Origin: Halarsenatibacter silvermanii
GTDB lineage: Bacteria; Bacillota; Halanaerobiia; Halanaerobiales; Halarsenatibacteraceae
Assembly: GCF_900103135.1 (NCBI RefSeq)
Contig: NZ_FNGO01000007.1
Span: forward strand, 1 to 64,000
DNA length: 64,000 bases
Reading direction: 5' to 3'
Part shown: positions 57,942 through 64,000 of the stretch, piece after piece
Position numbering within the stretch: position 1 is the stretch's first letter
Layout of the letters: each line of letters opens with the position of its first letter
The notes under the pieces: generated by a model
Seen by the model: the letters and a program-made list of their open reading frames with translations, nothing else
What the model was told of the DNA's origin: nothing
The model's database searches: none
Position numbers and translations under genes: made by a program

Positions 57942-58871
57942 ATGCCTGAGGTAATTACCGCCGGTGAGATACTCGTCGAAATTATGGCGACCGAAACCGA
58001 TCAAACTTTTGAAAAACCGGGCACGCTGATGGGCCCCTATCCCAGCGGAGCCCCGGCGATTTTTCTGGATCAGGCAGCCCGCATGGGCGCTGAAACCGGC
58101 ATGATAGCGGCTGTGGGCGACGATGAATTTGGAGAGATGACCAAACGGAGGCTGGCTGAAGATGGGGCCGATGTCTCTCAGGTAGCGACCAAAGATGATT
58201 TTACCACCGGCACCGCCTTTGTTACCTACTTCTCCGACGGCAGCCGCAGATTTATATACCACTTCACCCACGCGGCCGCCGGTCAGCTCTCACCGGAAGA
58301 TGTCGATCCGGAATACGTAAAATCCGCTGATTTTTTGCACGTGATGGGCTGTTCGCTCTCCGGCAGCGAAAGCTTAAAAGAAGCAATACTGAAAGCGATA
58401 GAGGCTGCCGATCAATCCGGGGTGAAAATATCCTTCGATCCCAATCTCAGAATTGAACTGCTGGAGCTGGAAAGATTTCGCGATTTGAGCCAGAGAGTGC
58501 TGCAGAAAGCCGATATAGTGCTCTCCGGCCGCGAGGAACTGGACGAGCTGACGGAAGGAAATGCAGCAGAGGGCGCACGGAATCTCATCGCCGAAGGAGC
58601 TGAGACAGTGATTTTAAAAGCCGGCGAAAAAAAGACAGAGGTTTTTCACGGTGATGAACACTGGTGGGCCGAGCCCTTTCCGGCCGAAGAAGTCGATCCG
58701 ACCGGCGCCGGTGATTGTTTTGACGGGGCCTTTATTGCGGCGCTTTCCCGGGGGCATGGGGCTGAAAAAGCGGTGCAGTACGGAATGGCCGCCGGGGCCT
58801 TAAGCGTTCAGGCCCGGGGACCAATGGAAGGGGCGGCATTTAAGTCGGAGCTGGATCAGCTGCTGAAATAA
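57942..58871 (+). CDS. PfkB-family sugar kinase, tagatose-kinase-like
   Basis: A 309-residue ribokinase-fold kinase. N-terminal 'VITAGEILVEIMATETDQ', then 'MGPYPSGAPAIFLDQAARMG' near residue 27, a form I recall from tagatose kinases of Agrobacterium, then 'GAVGDDEFGEMT'-type substrate lid and the PfkB signature 'VDPTGAGDCFDGAFIAALS' near 250 with the catalytic Asp. It would phosphorylate a ketohexose at C6. The GatZ-type gene in the same operon, whose relatives include tagatose-6-phosphate 4-epimerase, supports tagatose. KDG kinase is the alternative. It lies 20 bases after the epimerase, behind AAAGGAGG. Confidence 0.85.
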   Translation: MPEVITAGEILVEIMATETDQTFEKPGTLMGPYPSGAPAIFLDQAARMGAETGMIAAVGDDEFGEMTKRRLAEDGADVSQVATKDDFTTGTAFVTYFSDGSRRFIYHFTHAAAGQLSPEDVDPEYVKSADFLHVMGCSLSGSESLKEAILKAIEAADQSGVKISFDPNLRIELLELERFRDLSQRVLQKADIVLSGREELDELTEGNAAEGARNLIAEGAETVILKAGEKKTEVFHGDEHWWAEPFPAEEVDPTGAGDCFDGAFIAALSRGHGAEKAVQYGMAAGALSVQARGPMEGAAFKSELDQLLK

Positions 58872-58890
58872 GAAAAGAGGAGGCAGAAAG

Positions 58891-59523
58891 ATGGGAACTG
58901 AAGAGAAAAAAGAATATATCTGTGAGATAGGCAAAAGACTTTACGAGCGAGAATTTGTGGCGGCCAACGACGGCAATATTTCGATAAAACTGGCCGAGGA
59001 TGATTTTCTGGTAACACCTACCGGGGTCAGCAAAGGATTTATGACTCCCGATATGATACTGCGGGTCGATGGCGCGGGCGAAAAGCTGGAAGAAAATGAA
59101 CTGCAGCCTTCCTCCGAAACTGAGATGCATCTTGACATTTACGATAAGCTTGAAGATATCGGCGCGGTGGTTCATGCTCATCCTCCCTACGCTACCGCCC
59201 GGGCGGTGGAGGGCAGAGGACTGGAACGCAAAATACTGCCGGAGGCGGTTATCTCGCTCGGCACGGTGCCCGTGGCTGAATACGGCACCCCCTCGACCGA
59301 GGAGATTCCCAGGCAGGTTGAGGATTATCTGGAAGATAATAATGCGGTTTTGCTGGAAAATCATGGAGCATTAAGCTGGGGCGAGGATCTAAAACAGGCC
59401 TATTTTCGCATGGAGACGCTGGAATTTTATGCTCGAATTCTCAAGCTGATCGATTATGAGCATGCCGGCGAAATCTCGGAAGAAAATCTTGCCCGGCTCA
59501 GGCGGATATTTCAGAAGGAATAA
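58891..59523 (+). CDS. Class II aldolase (FucA/AraD family)
   Basis: A 210-residue zinc aldolase or epimerase. Family motifs: 'VAANDGNISIKL' near residue 26, 'VTPTGVSKGFM' (phosphate binding) near 43, 'SSETEMHLDIYD' with catalytic Glu near 74, zinc ligands in 'AVVHAHPPYATA' near 93 and a third His in 'VLLENHGALSWG' near 152. Such enzymes split fuculose-1-phosphate or rhamnulose-1-phosphate, or epimerise ribulose-5-phosphate. With rhamnulokinase in the operon, cleavage of a 1-phosphorylated ketose to dihydroxyacetone phosphate and an aldehyde is the best fit. AGGAGG precedes the start, 19 bases after the kinase. Confidence 0.9.
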   Translation: MGTEEKKEYICEIGKRLYEREFVAANDGNISIKLAEDDFLVTPTGVSKGFMTPDMILRVDGAGEKLEENELQPSSETEMHLDIYDKLEDIGAVVHAHPPYATARAVEGRGLERKILPEAVISLGTVPVAEYGTPSTEEIPRQVEDYLEDNNAVLLENHGALSWGEDLKQAYFRMETLEFYARILKLIDYEHAGEISEENLARLRRIFQKE

Positions 59524-59570
59524 AACTTAAGGATAAATCAAACCAATCAGGCAGGGGGATTTGTAAATCG

Positions 59571-60809
59571 ATGAGCGAAGGAAAGAAAGCGAGCAGCGAC
59601 AATTTCGATAATCCGGGAAGACAGCACACTGTGGCCCTGACCGAAGTGGAGAGAATAGACAACAGCGAGGATTTAAGGAAGGCGGCCGTCAGATTGCTCA
59701 AACCCTTCGGAGGCAGCGAGGAGATATTTGGGAAAGCGGATACAATTTTGCTCAAACCCAATCTGGTTGCTCCCAGAGATTATACTTCCGGGGCAGTTAC
59801 CAATCCTCATCTGGCCGCGGCTCTGGCGGAAATAATAGAATTTTTGCCCGGAGAGAAAAAGATCTATCTGGGCGATGGAGCTTCTGTCGGCCAGAGCACT
59901 GAAAAAGCTCTGATAACCGGAGGGTATGAGGAAGTTTTTGCCGGCAGAAATGTAGAGATTCTGGATATCAAAGAGGAAGAATTTGAAGAATATTCTCTTC
60001 CCGGGGGCAGATCATTTACCGCTCTTTATCTGCCCGCGATTTTGAGAGAGATAGATTTGATAGTGAATCTGCCCGTTTTTAAAACTCATGATGTTTTCCC
60101 GGCCACTCTGGGACTTAAAAATTTGAAGGGTTTGATCCGGGAACAGGAGAAAAAGCTATTCCATCAGTGCGGCCTGGCCGAGGCGATCATCGATTTAAAT
60201 TTATGTCTTGCCGGGAGGGATCTGGACATTTTCACGATCTACGATGGCACGGTGGCCATGGAGGGAGCCGGGCCCATTCAGGGAGAAGCGGTCAATTTTA
60301 AGAAATTGGCTGCAGCCGATAATATTCTGCTGGGCGATGAAATTGCGGCTGAGTGCATGGGCATAGCCCCCGAAGAGGTTAAATATATTGAGGAGGCCCG
60401 CCGGCGGATGGATCTTCCTTCTTTGAGCGATCCCGGGCTCACCCCCTCTTCGGTAACTTCTGGATTAGAGCCGGCTGAGATCAGACGGGATTTTGAAGTC
60501 ATCGATCTTGACGAGAGCTTTTACGGCAGCTATGATATTGATCTCAATCAGGAGGGAGGCTGCAGCGGCTGTCGGCACCTGCTGGACTGTATGCTGAAGG
60601 ACTGGAGCGCGGAGGAGCTGTCCGAGCTGGCCGGGAAGACGATCTGCATCGGTGATGACAACGATCCGCCCGCCGCCGAAAAAGAAATTATCAAAATAGG
60701 TGTCTGCACTGCCGAACTGGACGGGCAGGGCTTATATATTCCGGGCTGCCCGCCGCATCCCGAAAATCTCAAAGAAAAAATACTCGGCGATAAAAATGAC
60801 CATAAATGA
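59571..60809 (+). CDS. DUF362 protein with a C-terminal cysteine cluster
   Basis: A 412-residue protein. The DUF362 part runs over residues about 15-300: 'TILLKPNLVAPRDYTSGAV' near 62, 'IYLGDGASVGQSTEKALI' near 100, 'IVNLPVFKTHDVFPATLG' and 'LKNLKGLIREQEKKLFH' near 165-200. The C-terminal part has cysteines spaced as 'GGCSGCRHLLDC', a later 'GVCTAE' and 'PGCPPHPENLKEKIL', suggesting an iron-sulfur or other metal centre. DUF362 has no established general reaction. It lies within the sugar operon, so it may act on or sense an intermediate, but that is only inferred. Confidence 0.75.
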   Translation: MSEGKKASSDNFDNPGRQHTVALTEVERIDNSEDLRKAAVRLLKPFGGSEEIFGKADTILLKPNLVAPRDYTSGAVTNPHLAAALAEIIEFLPGEKKIYLGDGASVGQSTEKALITGGYEEVFAGRNVEILDIKEEEFEEYSLPGGRSFTALYLPAILREIDLIVNLPVFKTHDVFPATLGLKNLKGLIREQEKKLFHQCGLAEAIIDLNLCLAGRDLDIFTIYDGTVAMEGAGPIQGEAVNFKKLAAADNILLGDEIAAECMGIAPEEVKYIEEARRRMDLPSLSDPGLTPSSVTSGLEPAEIRRDFEVIDLDESFYGSYDIDLNQEGGCSGCRHLLDCMLKDWSAEELSELAGKTICIGDDNDPPAAEKEIIKIGVCTAELDGQGLYIPGCPPHPENLKEKILGDKNDHK

Positions 60810-60843
60810 ACAGAGATGAATTTCAAAAGATGGGGTGGTAAAT

Positions 60844-62322
60844 GTGAATTTGCTGGCTTTTGATCTCGGCTCTTCCAATGGGCGGGCCATGCTGGGGGAG
60901 TACGATGGCAGCAGACTCAAACTGAAAGAGGTGCATCGCTTTACCAACGAGACGGTGAATCTGCGGGGTGAGCTTTACTGGAATGCCGCCGGTCTTTTTG
61001 CCGAGATAAAAAAGGGTCTGCTCGAGGCTTTAAAAGAATCCGAAGGCGAAATCGAAAGCCTGGGTATCAGCACCTGGGGAGTGGATTATGCGCTTTTGGA
61101 CGGGGAAGGGCGGCTGATCTCCAATCCCTACAGCTACCGCGATCAGCGCACGAAACCGATACCGGATCAGGTTTTTGCAATCATGCCTCATGAAGAAATA
61201 TATGATCGCACTGGAATTCAGTTTATGCGCCTTAACACTCTTTACCAGCTTTATGCCGAAAAGAAAAAACGGGGCTGGGCCCTGGATGCAGCCGAAAGAC
61301 TCCTGTTTTTGCCCGATCTTTTTAATTATCTATTGACCGGAGTTAAAAGAGCGGAGGAGACGATAACCTCCACCTCTCAGCTTTATGATCCCCGCAGCCG
61401 GGATTGGGTGTCGGAGATATTTGAACGGCTGGAGCTGCCCGGAAAATTGAAAGAGGAGATAATATCACCCGCTCAAAAGCTGGGGAATTTGAGTTCTGAA
61501 GTGGCGGAGGAGCTGAATTTGAGTCAGGATATTTCCGTTACAGCTGTAGGCGGTCACGATACTGCTTCGGCGGTGGCCGGCACGCCCCTGGAAGATCCGG
61601 AAAACAGCGTCTTTATAAGCAGCGGTTCCTGGTCGCTTCTGGGCATGGAGCTCAATGAGCCGATAATCAACAAAGCCAGCCGGAAGGCCAATTTTGCCAA
61701 TGAGGTCGGGCTGGCCGGTACGATCCGCTTTTTGACCAATATATCCGGCCTCTGGTTGATCCAGGAGTGCAAAAGAAACTGGGAGAAAAAGGGCCGGAAT
61801 TTGAGCTATGAGGATATCAGCCAGAAGGCGGCCGAAGCCGAAAGTTTTAAATTCCTGCTCGATCCCAACAGGCCCCGCTTTTTGGACAGACAGGATATGC
61901 CCTCCACGATCAGGGATTACTGCCGGGAAACCGAGCAGCCGGTGCCGGAGAATTACGGCGAGATGGCCCGGGGGATTTATGAAAGTCTGGCCTTGAGCTA
62001 TCGTCATGAGATTGAAAGACTGAGCGAACTCGTCGATCGGGAGCCCAAAAATATAAACATCGTGGGCGGCGGCATCAAGGCGGAGATACTCTCGCAGCTG
62101 ACCGCCGATGCCACCGGATATCGGGTGGTGACCGGACCGGTGGAAGCCACCGCTGCCGGCAACATTTTGGCCCAGCTTTTAGCCCGGGATGAACTGGCCG
62201 ATCTCGAGGAGGGGCGTACGCTGATCGAAAATTCCTTCGAGCTCACTGAGTATCATCCCCGCTCGGGAGAGGGCTGGGATGAAGCCTATAGGCGGTTTCG
62301 AAAACTGGTGAATAGAGATTGA
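60844..62322 (+). CDS. rhaB: Rhamnulokinase
   Basis: A 492-residue FGGY kinase. The start GTG 60844 is preferred; the ATP motif begins at once ('LLAFDLGSSNGRAMLGEYD'), while a GTG at 60835 lacks a ribosome binding site. 'SLGISTWGVDYALLDGEG' near residue 75 and 'PYSYRDQRT' near 98 are rhamnulokinase features. 'AVGGHDTASAVAGTPL' near 235 and 'VFISSGSWSLLGMEL' are typical of the ATPase half, and 'INIVGGGIKAEILSQLTAD' near 405 closes the site. It phosphorylates L-rhamnulose or a related ketose at C1. Partners rhaA and a dedicated rhaD are not seen; the class II aldolase upstream could do the next step. Confidence 0.9.
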   Translation: MNLLAFDLGSSNGRAMLGEYDGSRLKLKEVHRFTNETVNLRGELYWNAAGLFAEIKKGLLEALKESEGEIESLGISTWGVDYALLDGEGRLISNPYSYRDQRTKPIPDQVFAIMPHEEIYDRTGIQFMRLNTLYQLYAEKKKRGWALDAAERLLFLPDLFNYLLTGVKRAEETITSTSQLYDPRSRDWVSEIFERLELPGKLKEEIISPAQKLGNLSSEVAEELNLSQDISVTAVGGHDTASAVAGTPLEDPENSVFISSGSWSLLGMELNEPIINKASRKANFANEVGLAGTIRFLTNISGLWLIQECKRNWEKKGRNLSYEDISQKAAEAESFKFLLDPNRPRFLDRQDMPSTIRDYCRETEQPVPENYGEMARGIYESLALSYRHEIERLSELVDREPKNINIVGGGIKAEILSQLTADATGYRVVTGPVEATAAGNILAQLLARDELADLEEGRTLIENSFELTEYHPRSGEGWDEAYRRFRKLVNRD

Positions 62323-62389
62323 GGATTAAAAGGAGAATTGAGGATTGTCTACGAATATGCCGATTTATTTTACAGAGGTGTAATTAAAT

Positions 62390-63703
62390 ATGCAGAAATT
62401 TGCAGCAGATATATTGCAGGAACAGGCAGCAGGCCGGCCGGCGGGAATAGCTTCTATCTGCAGCTCCAGCGTCGAGGTGCTGGAATCGGTGCTGGCTCAT
62501 GCCGACAGCATAGAGGGAAATATTTTGATCGAAGCGACCTGCAATCAGGTCAATCAATTTGGCGGTTATACCGGACGCACTCCCGACAAATTCTGTTCCT
62601 GGATTCTGGAAATGGCAGAAGAGTATGAAGTAAAGCGGGATAAGCTCAAGCTGGGAGGCGATCATCTGGGTGTTGTTCCCTTTCAGGATGAGCCGGCGGC
62701 TGAGGCCATGAAAAAGGGCCGGCAGATGGCCTATGACTATGCCCGGGCCGGTTTCGATAAGCTGCATCTCGATGCCAGTCCGCCGCTGGCCGATGACAGT
62801 CTGCCGCTGCCGGTGGAAAAAATAGCCGCCCGCACCGCCGAGCTCTGCCAGGCGGCCGAGAAAGGCTTTGCCGAAGGCGATTCGACCGGGGAGATTCCTC
62901 CCAATTACGTGGTGGGCAGCGAAGTTCCTTCCCCCGGCGGCGATGAAAATGCAGAAAGCGGTAAGGGGCCGGTGGTGACGGAACTGGCCGAGCTGCAGCA
63001 GAGCCTTGAGGCCATGGAAAAGGCCTTCCAGAAAAGAGATCTCGAGGATGCCTGGGAGCGGGTGATGGCTTTTGTGGTCCAGCCCGGGGTGGAATTTGCA
63101 AGTTTTGAAGTTTTCGATTACTGGCCGGAGGACTTCGAAGATCTGAGCGATTTTATTTCCCGGCGGGATGATCTGGTATTTGAAGGGCATTCGACCGATT
63201 ATCAGACCCCTGAAGCTTTAAAAAGAATGGTGGCTGATGGCACAGCCATTCTGAAAGTTGGCCCGGGCCTCACCTTCGTTCTGCGGGAGGCGCTTTTCGC
63301 CCTGGAGGCCATTGTAAAAGAGCTGAGCTGGCAGCTGCCGGAGGGCGATGAAAAGGCTAATTTTTCCGAAATTCTGCTGGCGGAAATGAAACAAAATCCG
63401 GAAAGCTGGCAGGGTTATTATCAGGGCAGCAGAGAGGAGATCGAACTGGCCTGCCGTTACAGTTATTTTGATCGCAGCCGCTATTATCTTTCCCGACCGG
63501 CGGTGAAAAAAGCGCGGGAGAGGCTGAAGAAAAACTTCGACAGACTGGATGTGCCTCCCCCTCTTCTGCGGCAGTATCTGCCGGAACAGTACCGGGAGCT
63601 GCGGCGGGGAGAGTATAAAATGAAGGCGGAGAATTTGATCAAAAGTGCGGTGTTTCAGGAGTTGAAGCCTTATTTAAGGAGTACGGGACAGCTCAAGGAA
63701 TAA
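62390..63703 (+). CDS. gatZ: GatZ/KbaZ-type protein (tagatose-bisphosphate aldolase subunit or tagatose-6-P 4-epimerase)
   Basis: A 437-residue protein of normal GatZ length behind AGAGGTG. Hallmarks: 'RPAGIASICSSSVEVLESVL' at the N-terminus, 'ILIEATCNQVNQFGGYTGRT' near residue 45, 'LGGDHLGVVPFQDEPAAEA' near 88, 'AGFDKLHLDASPPLADD' near 125 and 'LVFEGHSTDYQTPEALKRM' near 260. In E. coli GatZ/KbaZ support the aldolase GatY/KbaY; in Agrobacterium a relative is described as a D-tagatose-6-phosphate 4-epimerase. No GatY is present here, so the epimerase role, converting tagatose-6-phosphate to fructose-6-phosphate, is favoured. Last gene of the operon. Confidence 0.88.
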   Translation: MQKFAADILQEQAAGRPAGIASICSSSVEVLESVLAHADSIEGNILIEATCNQVNQFGGYTGRTPDKFCSWILEMAEEYEVKRDKLKLGGDHLGVVPFQDEPAAEAMKKGRQMAYDYARAGFDKLHLDASPPLADDSLPLPVEKIAARTAELCQAAEKGFAEGDSTGEIPPNYVVGSEVPSPGGDENAESGKGPVVTELAELQQSLEAMEKAFQKRDLEDAWERVMAFVVQPGVEFASFEVFDYWPEDFEDLSDFISRRDDLVFEGHSTDYQTPEALKRMVADGTAILKVGPGLTFVLREALFALEAIVKELSWQLPEGDEKANFSEILLAEMKQNPESWQGYYQGSREEIELACRYSYFDRSRYYLSRPAVKKARERLKKNFDRLDVPPPLLRQYLPEQYRELRRGEYKMKAENLIKSAVFQELKPYLRSTGQLKE

Positions 63704-63732
63704 AGAGAATAATGGTTCTCCACCGAAACTGC

Positions 63733-63764
63733 TGGTAAATAGGTGTGTCAAAAACTTCATTTAG
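63733..63764 (+). repeat. 33-bp dispersed repeat, copy 2
   Basis: TGGTAAATAGGTGTGTCAAA and the next 12 bases match 11081-11113 (other strand) with about five differences, including a one-base length change. It lies just outside the foldback repeat that begins at 63768. Confidence 0.55.
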
Positions 63765-63767
63765 TAG

Positions 63768-63979
63768 TACTGGAAGATATAAAGCGAAGTGATACTTGAA
63801 ATTTTTCGCAATTCAGGTTAAGTCCATGGCCAAAAAATAGTGTCCCCGGCTCAGGATGTGCCGGGCTGAGCGCGAGCTCAGGGATGAGCTCTCGCGAAGG
63901 GAGCACAATTTTTTGGCCGAAAACTAAACTTATGCTGGGGAAAAATTTCATTGTGAACAGAGCTTTATATCTTTCAGTA
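63768..63979. repeat. Foldback (MITE-like) repeat near the window end
   Basis: The ends TACTGGAAGATATAAAGC (63768-63785) and GCTTTATATCTTTCAGTA (63962-63979) are inverted copies with one mismatch. Inside, GGCCAAAAAATAGTG (63828 on) is mirrored by CACAATTTTTTGGCC (63904-63918), GAAATTTTTC by GAAAAATTTC, and the centre holds G/C-rich hairpins (CGCGAGCTCA with TGAGCTCTCGCG). The whole 212 bases can fold as one long hairpin. No convincing gene is present; this accounts for most of 63704-64000. Confidence 0.6.
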
Positions 63980-64000
63980 ATATACATAGCAATTCACATT

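Noticed and set aside
62390-63703. Catalytic class II tagatose-bisphosphate aldolase (GatY)
   Set aside because: The sequence carries GatZ/KbaZ blocks and length of 437 residues; the zinc-histidine motifs of GatY-type aldolases are not present.
63757-63987. 76-codon minus-strand frame at the window end
   Set aside because: It lies wholly inside the foldback repeat, whose pairing constraints explain the open frame; no ribosome binding site.
1-64000. CRISPR array, rRNA or tRNA genes
   Set aside because: No regularly spaced direct repeats and no tRNA or rRNA signature stretches were found on either strand.

Overview
The window suggests an anaerobic, halophilic and possibly haloalkaliphilic diderm Firmicute of the Halanaerobiales type (inference; no rRNA or tRNA gene is present to confirm it). 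Three things point there. First, many genes encode signal-peptide proteins that look like outer-membrane beta-barrels, two of them with a single S-layer-homology (SLH) domain and a coiled coil, the arrangement that ties the outer membrane to the cell wall in diderm Firmicutes. Second, there are genes for lipopolysaccharide synthesis and export (lpxA, gnnA, gnnB, an LptD-like barrel). Third, exported proteins are very rich in Asp and Glu, and ribosome binding sites are strong AGGAGG types with frequent TTG/GTG starts. Recurrent extended -10 promoters (TGnTATAAT) precede many transcription units.

Layout. 0-3.7 kb: end of a DUF1670 gene, SLH porin 1, a soluble chemoreceptor and a GGDEF-domain relic. 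3.7-7.7 kb (minus): an amino-sugar/sugar unit with nagA, a frameshifted xylulokinase and a zinc dehydrogenase. 7.8-13.3 kb: a Lol-like island (ATPase, two FtsX/MacB-type permeases, a LolA-like protein and a barrel). 13.3-15.5 kb (minus): flavodoxin and a PiT/DUF47 phosphate uptake pair behind a structured leader. 15.8-17.7 kb: SDR and sorbitol-type dehydrogenases. 17.7-18.95 kb (minus): a candidate structured RNA, then a 17-residue membrane peptide coupled to an exported helical protein. 19.1-22.3 kb: ABC-2 exporter, a barrel gene broken by an 11-bp tandem duplication, and an unknown protein. 22.5-26.7 kb: AbgT transporter and an M20 amidase separated by nested insertion-sequence relics. 26.9-29.9 kb: tandem small barrels and SLH porin 2.

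30.1-48.2 kb is a cell-envelope block. It holds a UDP-sugar epimerase, UDP-glucose dehydrogenase, three exported/outer-membrane genes ending in an LptD-like protein, lpxA-gnnA-gnnB, another barrel, phosphoglucomutase, galU, a polysaccharide deacetylase, a metallophosphoesterase, a helical-repeat protein and a phosphodiesterase-like enzyme with a barrel-like tail. Together these would make UDP-glucose and UDP-uronic acids and a 2,3-diaminoglucose lipid A whose acyl chains are all amide-linked, then move it outward.

48.3-63.7 kb: a D-2-hydroxyacid dehydrogenase, an archaeal-style COG1031 radical SAM protein, a DeoR regulator and, divergent from it, a carbohydrate operon. That operon has two permeases, two nearly identical binding proteins, a psicose/tagatose 3-epimerase, a tagatose-kinase-like PfkB protein, a class II aldolase, a DUF362 protein, rhamnulokinase and a GatZ-type protein. 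It fits use of rare ketohexoses and/or rhamnose; no ABC ATPase is encoded here, so a shared MsmX-type ATPase elsewhere is expected. The window ends in a foldback repeat that shares a short sequence with the Lol-like island.
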